Positions 31,161-40,497 of a stretch of DNA of 64,000 nucleotides are shown here, piece after piece; the stretch's first letter is position 1; every line of letters starts with the position of its first letter. A model generated the notes under the pieces. It was not told where the DNA came from. It saw only the letters and a list, made by a program, of their open reading frames with translations, and made no database searches. The DNA comes from Mycobacteroides abscessus ATCC 19977 (GTDB lineage: Bacteria; Actinomycetota; Actinomycetes; Mycobacteriales; Mycobacteriaceae), in the NCBI RefSeq assembly GCF_000069185.1, contig NC_010397.1:4278001-4342000 (forward strand). The letters are read 5' to 3'. The position numbers were made by a program, and so were the translations under genes.

Positions 31161-34154
31161 TCATGCCTTCGACGGCCACCAACTGAGCTTGCCGAAGGCC
31201 TGCGCCAGCGTCGGCACCATCAGGGTTCTGACGACAAAGGTATCCAACAGGATGCCCACCCCAATGATGAATCCCATCTGCACCATCTGATTGACCGACC
31301 CGACCATCATGCCCAACAGGCTGGCGGCGAACACCAGCCCGGCCGAGGTAATCACCGACCCGGTCTGCCGCACGGTGCGGATAATGCCTACCCGCATGTT
31401 GCGGGCGCTCTCCTCACGCAGGCGAGAGATGAACAGCATGTTGTAGTCGGCCCCGACCGCCACGATGAGCACGAAAGTCATGGCCGGGACGGCCCAATCC
31501 AGTTGTTGGCCAAGAAGAACCTGAAACACCAACACGCCGATGCCCAGTGACGCGATATAGGTCAGCAGCACGGTGCCCAGTAGGTACAGCGGCGCCACCA
31601 CGGCCCGTAGCAGCAGGCACATCACCAGGAAGATGATGAGCAACGTGACGACGATGATCTCCCGCAGATCGCTGTCGTAGGCCTTCTTCAGGTCCGCGTT
31701 GATGGCAGGGAATCCACCCACCGACACCTTGGCGCCGGCCAGCGCGGTATTGGGTGTGGCCTCGTTGCCGACGCGCTCCATATCGCGGCTCAGCTGCATC
31801 GCTTCTGGCCCATAGGGATTGAGCGGCGACTGAATCATATACATCGCGGTACGTCCGTCGTCCTGCAGAAACGCCGCACTGAGCTCCTTGAAACCCGGGT
31901 TCTGCAACATTGCCCCCGGCACGGAGAACCCTGATGCTGCAGCAGAATTAGAATTCTTGCCGATCCCTTGCAGGGTGGCGGCCGCCTCCCCCATCGACCG
32001 CACTGTGTCTTCCAGTTGAGTGTTCAGGTCACGTATCCGCACACCCATGTTCTTCACCGAGTTCAAGTCGACGCCCAGCCCCTGCAACTGCTGGAAGTAG
32101 CCCGCGATGCGCTCGAACTTGCGTTCCATCTCGGGCAACTTGGCCAATAGTCCGCGAATCTGCTTGAACTGACTATTCATATCGCCCAGCAGCTGGGTGA
32201 TCGTCTTGCCGCCGGTGACCGCACGGACCGATTCGCGCAGACTTTCCACCGAGGACAGCGGCCCGGTGGTGCGCAGCTCGACGAGTTGGTCACGCAACGT
32301 CACGCAGTCGGGTTGTACCGGGCAGAAGGGGGATTCGGCCAGCGTCTGGGCCAGCGACGCCCCGGCGTCGAGCGCGGTGAAGGTGGCCTCCACCGAGGGA
32401 CCCATCGTGGCCAGCTGATCCACCATGCCTGCCACCGTGCCCATCTGCGATATCAGCGACTGATACCGATCGAGCTGCCCTTCAAGCTCTTTGGCCATCG
32501 CCAACGTTTGAGGCATCATCTGTTGCAGCCGGGCCGGGTCTCCGTCGCCCAGCTCGTTGGTCATCGCCGACATGACGTCGGCGAGCTTGGACATCCGCTC
32601 CAACTGCGGCCGCAGGTCCGCGTTGACCTGACCACTCGTCTTGTCGATCTGGGTTCCCATATACCCGATCTGCCACGCCAAGGTGGCCTGAGTGAGCTTG
32701 TTCCCGTCGGGCCGGGTGATCCCCACGACCTTTCCCACCCCCTTGAGTTGGGAGATACGTTCGGCCATCTGGTCCAGATCGGCCAAGGCACGCGGATTGC
32801 GCAGATCGGAAGAGGCCTGGACCAAAAGGTATTGGGGCATTATCGAATTGGCGGGGAAATGCGCGTTGAGCGTCCGCATGCCCTGATTCGACTGGGCCGA
32901 TTCCGGTAGTACCTTCGATATGTCGAAACTCGGTCGCATGAACGGCACGAAGGACGCGGCCGCCAACAGGATGACGGTCGCCACCCCGAAAAAGGGCCAG
33001 GGATGCCGCACGATGTTCACACCCATGCGGTGCCAATACACGTCGACCCGATCGGATCCGGGCAGTCCCAATCCTCGCTTGGCGGCCAGACTCAGCGTCG
33101 CCGGCAGCATCGTGGTGACCACGAAGAACGCGACGATCACCCCCATCGATACCGCGGGACCGGCCGCCGCAAGGAAGGCAAGGCGGGCGGTCAACTGCGC
33201 GATGTTCGCGATCGCCACCGTGGCCGCCGTCGCCAGGATGACGCGCGTCATCGAGCCACAGGCATGTGCCAGCGCATCCGGCGGCGACTCCCCCGCGCGT
33301 ATGCGCTCGTGGTATCGACTCACGAGGAACACCGTGTAGTTCACGCTGGCCCCCATCAGCACGGCCATCATCAATCCGGCGGACACCGAGGACACCGGAA
33401 CCAGCCCGCGCTCGGCGAGCCCGGCAATGACCCCGCGGGCGATGAGCAGACTCACTCCCATCACCAGCAGGGGCAGCATCGCGGTGAACCACGACCGGAA
33501 CACCAACAACAGAATCAGCCCGATAACTACCACGGTCACCGCGCCGATCTTGGGAAGGTCGCCCAGGGCGGCGTTGCCCATATCGGTCACGGTCCCGGCC
33601 GCACCGGTGATGTTCGCCGTGGTGGCCGAGCCGGCGAAGGTCTGCTTCACCAAGTCATCCACGGAGCGAAATGCCCGCTGCGCCAGTGGAGTACCGAGGT
33701 CGCCGGCCAAGCCCGCCATCGCATACCAGGTGGTGCCGTCCTCGCTGAGAACCTGCTTACGAGCCACCGGATTGTTGCGCATTCGCGGGTCGCCCAGCTG
33801 GTCCTGGACAAAAGTGACGTACTCCGTGTTCCCCCGCAGCCGCTCGATCAACGCCGAATATCGAGCCTGCGCATCGGCGTCAAACCCCTTGTCACCGTGC
33901 ATCACGATGATGACGGCATTGTCGATTCCGGGGCGGCCGAAGGCCTTTCCCATCTCCTTCATCGAGGCCAGCGCGGGACTCACCTCACCCGTCGGCAGCG
34001 GGCTGACCGAATGCTCATTGGCCACCCGCTCCAGCTGCGGCCAGGCGGTGTTGACCAGGACGCCGACCGCGAGCCAGGCCAGCACCACCAGTTTGGCGTG
34101 CTTGGCCACGAAGCGACCTGCCCGTTCGAACGCCGGACTGTATTGGTGCGACAT
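31161..34154 (-). CDS. MmpL-family RND transporter with Asn in the first relay motif
   Basis: This 997-residue membrane protein has the MmpL plan: one TM near residue 25, a large extracytoplasmic loop, TM2-6 (about 200-370), a second large loop with coiled-coil-like helices (about 520-730), and TM7-12. In the second half GADYNMLFISRLREE holds the relay Asp (about 903). In the first half the equivalent segment reads GASVNYTVFLVSRYHE, with Asn272 where most MmpL proteins have Asp (GTDY). The family exports cell-envelope lipids or siderophores. A lipoprotein gene lies ten bases upstream. No known MmpL orthologue can be named with confidence. Confidence 0.92.
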   Translation of the reverse strand: MSHQYSPAFERAGRFVAKHAKLVVLAWLAVGVLVNTAWPQLERVANEHSVSPLPTGEVSPALASMKEMGKAFGRPGIDNAVIIVMHGDKGFDADAQARYSALIERLRGNTEYVTFVQDQLGDPRMRNNPVARKQVLSEDGTTWYAMAGLAGDLGTPLAQRAFRSVDDLVKQTFAGSATTANITGAAGTVTDMGNAALGDLPKIGAVTVVVIGLILLLVFRSWFTAMLPLLVMGVSLLIARGVIAGLAERGLVPVSSVSAGLMMAVLMGASVNYTVFLVSRYHERIRAGESPPDALAHACGSMTRVILATAATVAIANIAQLTARLAFLAAAGPAVSMGVIVAFFVVTTMLPATLSLAAKRGLGLPGSDRVDVYWHRMGVNIVRHPWPFFGVATVILLAAASFVPFMRPSFDISKVLPESAQSNQGMRTLNAHFPANSIMPQYLLVQASSDLRNPRALADLDQMAERISQLKGVGKVVGITRPDGNKLTQATLAWQIGYMGTQIDKTSGQVNADLRPQLERMSKLADVMSAMTNELGDGDPARLQQMMPQTLAMAKELEGQLDRYQSLISQMGTVAGMVDQLATMGPSVEATFTALDAGASLAQTLAESPFCPVQPDCVTLRDQLVELRTTGPLSSVESLRESVRAVTGGKTITQLLGDMNSQFKQIRGLLAKLPEMERKFERIAGYFQQLQGLGVDLNSVKNMGVRIRDLNTQLEDTVRSMGEAAATLQGIGKNSNSAAASGFSVPGAMLQNPGFKELSAAFLQDDGRTAMYMIQSPLNPYGPEAMQLSRDMERVGNEATPNTALAGAKVSVGGFPAINADLKKAYDSDLREIIVVTLLIIFLVMCLLLRAVVAPLYLLGTVLLTYIASLGIGVLVFQVLLGQQLDWAVPAMTFVLIVAVGADYNMLFISRLREESARNMRVGIIRTVRQTGSVITSAGLVFAASLLGMMVGSVNQMVQMGFIIGVGILLDTFVVRTLMVPTLAQAFGKLSWWPSKA

Positions 34155-34164
34155 CCTCGGCTCC

Positions 34165-34638
34165 TCAGATCAACGGCGGGAAGGCGACACTCGGCATGGC
34201 GGGCACACCGGTCATCGGCATCACCGTGTACCGCAGCGTGAACGTTCCGCCAAGGTCGTCGCCGACCACCAGCACGGTGTACTTGTTGTTGAGATACGCG
34301 TCCTGCCCCAGCACGGTTTGGTGCTCGAACCCCGCGTCGGTTAGGAGCTTGCCAGCGGCAGGCACCGCCGACGGGTCAACGCCGCTCACCGCCAGGGTCC
34401 GGGAATCACCCTGACCGTCTTGGCGATAGATGCCCTTGATGACCGGAATGTCGCGGGGAAAGTCCGCGGGCAGCGTGCTGACACCCGGTGGAGGCGGCGG
34501 AATGGGCGTGATCGGCGGATATGTGGTGCGCTCCACGGCGCCGCCCACGAAATCAGACATCGAACAGGCGGTGGCAGCAGCCGTCATGACCACTGCGGCA
34601 AACACCAGTACCGCGAAATGAACGCTTCGTTGCGTCAT
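34165..34638 (-). CDS. lipoprotein co-transcribed with MmpL
   Basis: This 157-residue protein has a signal peptide and lipobox AATAC (Cys at residue 25). A Pro-rich linker (PPITPIPPPPPGVSTLP) follows, then a small domain with SRTLAVSGVDPSAVPAAGKLLTDAGF and YTVLVVGDDLGGTFTLRYTV. It occupies the position of an MmpS partner, ten bases before the mmpL gene, but lacks the N-terminal transmembrane helix and the PW motif of MmpS. It probably sits on the outer face of the membrane. A role as an accessory protein for the transporter is inference from position. Confidence 0.82.
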   Translation of the reverse strand: MTQRSVHFAVLVFAAVVMTAAATACSMSDFVGGAVERTTYPPITPIPPPPPGVSTLPADFPRDIPVIKGIYRQDGQGDSRTLAVSGVDPSAVPAAGKLLTDAGFEHQTVLGQDAYLNNKYTVLVVGDDLGGTFTLRYTVMPMTGVPAMPSVAFPPLI

Positions 34639-34700
34639 GACGGGATACTACAAAGGAACTTCCCGCAGTGCTAGCCCCTGCTAACTAAAGCTAGCCCGAG

Positions 34701-35933
34701 TTAGCCGAGCGCCCGTTCCAGGTCCGCGATGAGGTCGTCGGTGGACTCCAGCCCAACCGACAACCGCACCACGCCATCGGACAGCCCGATCGCCGCCCGG
34801 CCCTCCGGCCCCATGGCCCGGTGCGTGGTGGTAGCCGGGTGGGTGATGAGCGACTTGGAGTCGCCCAGGTTGTTCGAGATGTCGATGAGCGACGTCCCGT
34901 CGAGCACCTGAAAGGCCCGTTGCTTGCCCGCGTCGCCGTCGGCGTCGAGCTCGAAGGTCACCACGGTGCCGCCGCCACGCATCTGCCGCTTGGCCAGCTC
35001 GTACTGCGGATGCGTGCCCAAGAACGGGTAACGCACCCAGCGCACCGCCGGGTGCTGCTCCAGGAACTGCGCGATCTTGTAGGCGGAGTCATTGGCGTGA
35101 CGCACCCGAAGATCCAGTGTTTCAAGGCCTTTCACAAGCGTCCAGGCATTGAAGGGGCTAAGTGCAGGTCCGGTGTGTCGCATCAGCGTCTTGACGGGAC
35201 CCTCGATGTACTCGGTCTCACCCAGGATGGCGCCACCGAGCACCCGCCCCTGCCCGTCGATGTGCTTGGTGCCCGAGTAGACCACCACATCGGCTCCCAG
35301 CGGGATGCCCTGTTGCAGCAGCGGTGTCGCGAAGACGTTGTCCAGCACCACCTTTGCACCCGAGGCATGCGCCAGAGTGCACACCGCCTCGATGTCCACG
35401 AGCGATTGCATGGGATTGGAAGGGGTTTCAAAGAAGACGGCCTGCGTGGGAACCGACAGCGCCTCCTCCCATTGGGAGATGTCCTCGCCGTCCACGAACA
35501 CGGTCTCCACACCCCAACGGGGCAGGATCTCGTTGCACACCACGAAACAGGACCCGAACAGGCTCCGGGCAGCGACCAGCCTGTCACCGGCACCGAGTAA
35601 CGCACCCAGCGCGGTGAAGACGGCCGACATGCCCGTCGCCGTCGCGAATGCCGCCTCGGCACCCTCGATCAGCCGCAGCCGCTCCTCGAACATGGAGATC
35701 GTGGGGTTGCCGTAACGGGAGTACACATACCTATCGACCTCGCCGGTGAAGGCGCGTTCCGCAGCGGCCGCGCTCTCATAGACATACCCGGAGGTCAGGT
35801 ACATCGCCTCGGCGGTCTCCTCGAATTCTGAGCGCAACAGTCCACCGCGCACGCCGATAGTCGCCTGGCTCACGCCGTCGGGCAGTGCCTTCGGAATCCG
35901 CACCGATGAGCCGCCGCTGGGAGTCTGAGTCAT
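34701..35933 (-). CDS. metZ: O-succinylhomoserine sulfhydrylase
   Basis: This 410-residue PLP enzyme starts at ATG 35933. It holds SGYVYESAAAAERAF, YSRYGNPTISMFEERL, the cofactor Asp in VVLDNVFATPLLQ, and the PLP lysine in VVYSGTKHIDGQGRVLGG (about residue 215). It joins O-succinylhomoserine with sulfide to form homocysteine, a direct sulfhydrylation step of methionine synthesis. The start overlaps the rhodanese stop by four bases, as metZ adjoins Rv0390 in M. tuberculosis. Confidence 0.95.
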   Translation of the reverse strand: MTQTPSGGSSVRIPKALPDGVSQATIGVRGGLLRSEFEETAEAMYLTSGYVYESAAAAERAFTGEVDRYVYSRYGNPTISMFEERLRLIEGAEAAFATATGMSAVFTALGALLGAGDRLVAARSLFGSCFVVCNEILPRWGVETVFVDGEDISQWEEALSVPTQAVFFETPSNPMQSLVDIEAVCTLAHASGAKVVLDNVFATPLLQQGIPLGADVVVYSGTKHIDGQGRVLGGAILGETEYIEGPVKTLMRHTGPALSPFNAWTLVKGLETLDLRVRHANDSAYKIAQFLEQHPAVRWVRYPFLGTHPQYELAKRQMRGGGTVVTFELDADGDAGKQRAFQVLDGTSLIDISNNLGDSKSLITHPATTTHRAMGPEGRAAIGLSDGVVRLSVGLESTDDLIADLERALG

Positions 35934-36355
35934 GACTGCCGCCACGGCAGGCCGATGGCGCGCCAACCGACACCGCCCCGGTGCCCGTTCTCGTCGAGGT
36001 TGCCCTCGAATCCGTCAAGCACGTTGTAGGACGGCGTGATTCCCGCCTCGGTGGCCAGTTCGGCCGAGCCGATCGATCGGTTTCCGGACCGGCACAGGAA
36101 GATCACCGGACGATCATCGCCTTGGGAGGGCCCGGTGACCCCGGCAGCCGCCAATTCTTCAAGGAACTCGCCGTTGCGTTCACCGGTGGAGCGCACCCAC
36201 TCGACGTACACGACATCGCGGCCGAGCTCGGTGAGGTCGGGCACCCCGACCCACTTCCACTCCGCTGACGTGCGCACATCGACCAGCACGGCTTCCGGGT
36301 TTTCCTTCAGCAGCGCCCACGCCGCCTCCGGGGTGATATCTCCTGCGTAGCCCAC
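35930..36355 (-). CDS. rhodanese-domain protein
   Basis: This 141-residue single rhodanese domain contains VLVDVRTSAEWKWVG near the start and the active loop FLCRSGNRSIGSA with persulfide-carrying Cys (about residue 88). It ends GWRAIGLPWRQS. It is translationally coupled to metZ, which suggests that it handles sulfane sulfur or supplies sulfide for that enzyme. It corresponds to Rv0390. Substrate specificity is not known. Confidence 0.92.
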   Translation of the reverse strand: MGYAGDITPEAAWALLKENPEAVLVDVRTSAEWKWVGVPDLTELGRDVVYVEWVRSTGERNGEFLEELAAAGVTGPSQGDDRPVIFLCRSGNRSIGSAELATEAGITPSYNVLDGFEGNLDENGHRGGVGWRAIGLPWRQS

Positions 36356-36401
36356 GAAGAGCCAGTCTATTGGTTGTGATGAGCCGCTTGCGCGAAGACC
36401 G

Positions 36402-36857
36402 TCAGTACTGACTGCACACCCTCCACGACCCGTCTTCCTTGACGAAGGAGACGTCCGCAGTGAGCTTGTTGTTCTCGGATTTCATGTAGTGATACGTCAC
36501 CGAGGCGGTGGCGGTATCGGCGCCGATCTTGACATCTTTCACGTCGTCTATGAAGCGATTCCCGTGCGCTGTCTCGGATTTTTCCTGTGCGGCAAGAACA
36601 TTCTGCTCCGGCGTGACGATGGCGCGGCATGTCGCCTTCAGATAGTCCGCGTAGGCGTGGCGCTGCAACGCATCGTTCTGCGCGACAACAGCCCTGCCCA
36701 CGCGACCTTCCGGGGTGAGGCCGTCGCCCGACCGGAAGAACGTCGATACCGCGATAGCGATCACCACGATTCCAAAGATCACCGCGCCGGCGACAAACGG
36801 GCCGATACTGCCGCGGTCTTCGGAGCCGCCGTCCGGCGCCTCGTCCTGCCCGGTCAC
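36402..36857 (-). CDS. small membrane-anchored protein of unknown function (Rv0361-like C-terminal domain)
   Basis: This 151-residue protein has an acidic cytoplasmic N-terminus, one TM helix (about residues 20-40) and an extracytoplasmic cone-shaped domain: GRAVVAQNDALQRHAYADYLKATCRAIV, then VKIGADTATASVTYHYM and GSWRVCSQY. The pair of Cys residues could form a disulfide. The domain plan matches the larger protein at 46012-46800. Its start overlaps the purT stop by four bases. No catalytic residues are evident. Confidence 0.8.
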   Translation of the reverse strand: MTGQDEAPDGGSEDRGSIGPFVAGAVIFGIVVIAIAVSTFFRSGDGLTPEGRVGRAVVAQNDALQRHAYADYLKATCRAIVTPEQNVLAAQEKSETAHGNRFIDDVKDVKIGADTATASVTYHYMKSENNKLTADVSFVKEDGSWRVCSQY

Positions 36858-38332
36858 CGCAGGTGCCTGGCAACCTGCTGCGCGCGGTTCAGCGCCAAGG
36901 CGGTGTTGGGGGCCGTCGCCAGTGCCACCGCCACCCGGCGGCGGCGATGCGCCTCCGTATGCCCGAACACCCGAAGGTCGCTCTCCGGTGTCTGTAGTGC
37001 CTGGTCGAGCTGTCGTGGCGAGGGGCCGTCTCCGTCGCCATAGACCACTTCGGCGGCCGCCGGCGACACCAAGATGGTGTCGACGGGTGCTCCCAGGACA
37101 GCGCGGGCGTGCATGTCGTATTCCGACAGCCGCTGGGACCGCACGGTCACCAGCCCGGAGTCATAGGGCCGTGCACTCACATCGCAGAAGTAGACCTCGT
37201 CGCCACGGACAAACAGCTCGACACCGTAAACGCCGTGCCCACCAAGCGCATTGACGGCACGGGCGGCGATCGATCGCGCTAGCTCCAGGGCCGCCTGACT
37301 CAACGGCTGCGGCTGCCACATCTGCATCGCATCGGTCCCGCTCTGCCGGTGCGCGATGGGCTCGCAGAAGTACAGCCTGGTAGCGCCGCCGATTCCGGCG
37401 GTGCGCACCGTCAGCAGCGTGATCTCGTAGTCGATATCTACCGCGGTTTCCACCATCACCCGCTGGCCGCCGCCGATATTGGCCGCGATGGCCTGTTCCC
37501 AGGCCGGTGTGACGTCACCGTCGCGCAGCACCACGGACTGGCCTTGGCCGTACGCCGCCGCCACCGGGCGCACCACCGCCGGGAACCCCGACGTCTCCAG
37601 CACCGTGCGTAGCTCTTCGACCGAGTTGGCAAACCAGTAGGTGGGGGTGGGCAAGCCGAGTTCCTCGGCCGCCATCCGCCGCATCCCCTCACGATCACCG
37701 GCGAGCCGAACGGCCTTGGCGGTGGGAATCACCTGCGTGACCTCGCCCTCGGCCAGCTTGTCCAGCGCCTCACGCGACGCCGCCTCGACCAATGGCACCA
37801 CGAACCGGGGACGTTCCTTTTCGATGAGCTCGTACAGGCGCTCTGATTCACCGATGGGCGCCAGCACGGCACGATCCGCCACCCCCTGCGCCGGTCCGCC
37901 CTTTCCGGTGTCCACCACGATGACCTCGGCACCCAGCCGCTGGAACGAGATGGCCAGCTCCTTGGCCAACTCACCCGATCCGAGCAGCATGACGGTGGTG
38001 CGGTTCCCGGCCGGGGGCTCTGCCTCGTCGGCCGGCAGGTCCGCGGGCGCTGGGGCCTCCGGAGGCTGCGGAACAGCCTGCCCGGTCCGATCCTCGGTGT
38101 GGCCTTCGGCGAGGTCCGCGACGGCCTCCGGTGCGGGCGCTCCGGCCTCGACGGTCTTCCCGACGGCTTCCACGGGCGTGGCGGCCTTGGCGGTCTTGGA
38201 ACCGGACTTGGCGCCGTTGGTGGCCCGTACCGCCTCTTCGGTCACGGGCGCCGCCGCTGCGGGCACGGGCTCGACGATGTCTGCTGACGTCGCCGTCCCC
38301 TGCTCGCTGGGGGGCGAACCCTCCTGCGTCAC
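36854..38332 (-). CDS. purT: formate-dependent phosphoribosylglycinamide formyltransferase PurT with long N-terminal extension
   Basis: The ATP-grasp core begins at TTVMLLGSGELAKELAISFQ and includes VDTGKGGPAQ, PTAKAVRLAGDREGMRRMAAEELG, QGQSVVLRDGDV, FFCEP-type YFCEPIAHRQ, GHGVYGVELFVRGDEVYFCDVSARPYDSG. It makes formyl-GAR from formate, ATP and GAR. Ahead of this core lies an Ala/Pro/Glu-rich stretch of about 112 residues if the GTG at 38332 (VTQEG) is used. E. coli PurT is 392 residues, so this is about 100 longer. Alternative GTG starts lie at 38335, 38347 and 38404; no in-frame start lies close enough to the core to remove the extension. Confidence 0.88.
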   Translation of the reverse strand: MTQEGSPPSEQGTATSADIVEPVPAAAAPVTEEAVRATNGAKSGSKTAKAATPVEAVGKTVEAGAPAPEAVADLAEGHTEDRTGQAVPQPPEAPAPADLPADEAEPPAGNRTTVMLLGSGELAKELAISFQRLGAEVIVVDTGKGGPAQGVADRAVLAPIGESERLYELIEKERPRFVVPLVEAASREALDKLAEGEVTQVIPTAKAVRLAGDREGMRRMAAEELGLPTPTYWFANSVEELRTVLETSGFPAVVRPVAAAYGQGQSVVLRDGDVTPAWEQAIAANIGGGQRVMVETAVDIDYEITLLTVRTAGIGGATRLYFCEPIAHRQSGTDAMQMWQPQPLSQAALELARSIAARAVNALGGHGVYGVELFVRGDEVYFCDVSARPYDSGLVTVRSQRLSEYDMHARAVLGAPVDTILVSPAAAEVVYGDGDGPSPRQLDQALQTPESDLRVFGHTEAHRRRRVAVALATAPNTALALNRAQQVARHLR

Positions 38333-38410
38333 CACGATGCCGTTCACGCCTTCCGGTCGGTCTGCAAGCCCTATTGGACCGTGCCTAGCGTGCCAGATTG
38401 CCACATATCC

Positions 38411-38728
38411 TCAACCGAGAGTGCTGTGGACGTAGCACCAGCGCCAGTCCTCACCCGGCTCGTGTGAGCGCATCACCGGGTGCCCGGTGGCATGAAAATG
38501 TGCGGTGGCGTGCTGGTGGGGGCTGGAATCGCAGCAGCTGACCCGACCGCACCGCAGGCACATCCGCAGGTGCGCCCACACGTGCTCACCCAGAGCCGCA
38601 CAATCCTCGCATGCGCCGGGGGTACGCGGCCGTGGGTCTTGCCCGGCGGCCGCGGCCAGCTCCGGACAAAGACCCGAGTCGGGTGCCGGGGCGGGCCCGG
38701 ATGATCCACGCCGAAACAGCCGCTTCAT
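38411..38728 (-). CDS. UBP-type zinc-finger protein
   Basis: This 105-residue protein (ATG 38728 after GAGAGGA) is mostly a UBP/HIT-type zinc finger: CEDCAALGEHVWAHLRMCLRCGRVSCCDSS, then HQHATAHFHATGHPVMRS and a final WRWCYVH. The Cys and His ligands for zinc are all present. In eukaryotes the fold binds ubiquitin C-termini; bacterial stand-alone versions are of unknown role. It is divergent from the Na+/H+ antiporter. Similar small proteins next to such antiporters occur in actinobacteria, but the link is unproven. Confidence 0.87.
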   Translation of the reverse strand: MKRLFRRGSSGPAPAPDSGLCPELAAAAGQDPRPRTPGACEDCAALGEHVWAHLRMCLRCGRVSCCDSSPHQHATAHFHATGHPVMRSHEPGEDWRWCYVHSTLG

Positions 38729-38787
38729 ATCTGTCCTCTCGCATGCCCACGTGGATGCTCCAACCGCTCTGCGCACAGAATACGAAC

Positions 38788-40368
38788 GTGAACGTTTCAT
38801 TGTTGGCGGTACTCACGGCCGCGCTGGTTCTGGCCGCGATTTCCCGCCGATTCGGACTTGCTACCCCGTTGGTACTGGTCGTAACCGGTTTGGCAGCCAC
38901 CGCCATCCCAGGTTTGCCGTCCATCGAGATGGATCCGGACCTTGTGCTGTTCGTGATCCTGCCCCCGCTGCTCTACACGACGGCGCTGGAAAGCTCGTAC
39001 GTCAACCTGCGCAAGAACGTCAGGGCGGTCGCCAGCCTCGCGGTGCTGCTTCCGCTGGTTACCACCGTCGCAGTGGGCTTCGTGGCGTTCTACGCGGTAC
39101 CCGAGCTGCCCCTGGCCGGTGCGATGGTGCTCGGCGCCATCGTGGCCCCACCGGACGCGGTTTCGGCCACCGCCATTGGCCGGCGCCTGGGCCTGCCGCG
39201 CAACATCATGACGCTGCTGGGCGGCGAGAGTCTGCTCAACGACGCCACCGCGCTCACCGCCTACCGGGTTGCTATCGCCGCGGCGATCGGGCTGGGTGCC
39301 ACCGTGGCCGACGGGTTCAGGATTTTCGCGCTCGCGGCCGTCGGTGGGGTGTTCGTCGGATTTGTCATCGGCAAACTGGTGAACATCATCCGCTGCAAGC
39401 TCGACGATCCACTCTCCGAGAGCGCCATCGGTCTGGTGGTGCCGTTCTTCGCCTACCTGCTGGCCGAGGAGATTCACGGTTCCGGCGTGATCGCCGTGGT
39501 GGTCGCGGGTCTGATGCTGGGACACCGTTCGGTACACGCGGGTTACGCCACCCGGCTGCAGGACGACGCGGTGTGGAAGGCCGTGCAGCTGCTGCTCGAA
39601 TCCTTCGCGTTCCTGCTCATCGGATTGCAGTTGCCCAAGGTCGTGGCGGGCCTGCGCGGACTGTCCTTCAACACCATCGTGCTGTCCTCCGTAGCGGTTT
39701 TGACCACGGTGATCGTGGTCCGCATCGTGTTCGTCTTCGCGTTCGCCTACCTGCGGCCGCCGGGCCAGCGTCCCTCGGCGCGGGGAGTTTTCGTGGTGGC
39801 GTGGGCCGGTATGCGCGGCGTGGTGTCGCTGGCGATGGCCTTCGCGGTTCCGCTCAGCACGGTCACCGGCGAACCACTGCCGGGGCATCCGCACATCGTG
39901 TTCCTTACCTTTGTCGTTGTCGTGGGAACCCTGCTGCTGCACGGCCTTACGTTGCCGTGGGTGATTCGTGTGCTCGGCGTGCAGAGTGACGACGAACGCA
40001 AGGATGCCCTGGCCGAAGCCGCCGCCCAGGACAAGGCCGCCCGCGCGGCCGCCGACCGGCTGGAAGAACTGCTTGACGACAACGACGGCATCGAGGACAC
40101 CAATGTCCGCAGCCGCGCCGCGGAAATCTTGCGGCACTGGAACACCCGCCGTCGCAACGCGGCCTGGGAGCGTCTCGGACGCAGCGATGAGGACGCCGGC
40201 GAAAGCCCGATGGCCGCGTTCCGGAACCTGCGGCTGGAGATGCTGGAAACCGAACGAGCGGTGTTCATCGCCGAACGCGACGCCGGCAATATCGACGACG
40301 AAGTGCTGCGCACCGTGTTGCGCGGCCTGGACCTCGAAGAGGCCACCATGAACCAGGCCGACCGCTAA
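38788..40368 (+). CDS. CPA1-family Na+/H+ antiporter
   Basis: This protein is 526 residues from a GTG at 38788; an ATG at 38743 would add 15. It has about twelve TM segments with ILPPLLYTTALE (about 50), GAIVAPPDAVSATAIGRRLG (ion-binding Asp), GGESLLNDATALT and MRGVVSLAMAFAVP, the signature of NhaP/YjcE-type antiporters. A cytoplasmic tail of about 130 residues, rich in charged helices (EERKDALAEAAAQDKAARAA and on), may be regulatory. It exchanges protons for Na+ or K+. Confidence 0.9.
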   Translation: MNVSLLAVLTAALVLAAISRRFGLATPLVLVVTGLAATAIPGLPSIEMDPDLVLFVILPPLLYTTALESSYVNLRKNVRAVASLAVLLPLVTTVAVGFVAFYAVPELPLAGAMVLGAIVAPPDAVSATAIGRRLGLPRNIMTLLGGESLLNDATALTAYRVAIAAAIGLGATVADGFRIFALAAVGGVFVGFVIGKLVNIIRCKLDDPLSESAIGLVVPFFAYLLAEEIHGSGVIAVVVAGLMLGHRSVHAGYATRLQDDAVWKAVQLLLESFAFLLIGLQLPKVVAGLRGLSFNTIVLSSVAVLTTVIVVRIVFVFAFAYLRPPGQRPSARGVFVVAWAGMRGVVSLAMAFAVPLSTVTGEPLPGHPHIVFLTFVVVVGTLLLHGLTLPWVIRVLGVQSDDERKDALAEAAAQDKAARAAADRLEELLDDNDGIEDTNVRSRAAEILRHWNTRRRNAAWERLGRSDEDAGESPMAAFRNLRLEMLETERAVFIAERDAGNIDDEVLRTVLRGLDLEEATMNQADR

Positions 40369-40497
40369 CGCCAGCCGGGCATCGGCGCGGCCGCCGTTGC
40401 CAGCTACCTGCCAGATGTAACGGGTACGGTGGCAGCTCGCAGCCATGTCCCGTTGCCGGTCGCAGGCCGTGCCCGTACGTTCCGGAAGGTCACCTCA

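Noticed and set aside
38797-40446. A 549-codon open frame opposite the Na+/H+ antiporter
   Set aside because: Translation is dominated by His, Gln and Arg, the usual product of reading antisense to membrane-protein codons.
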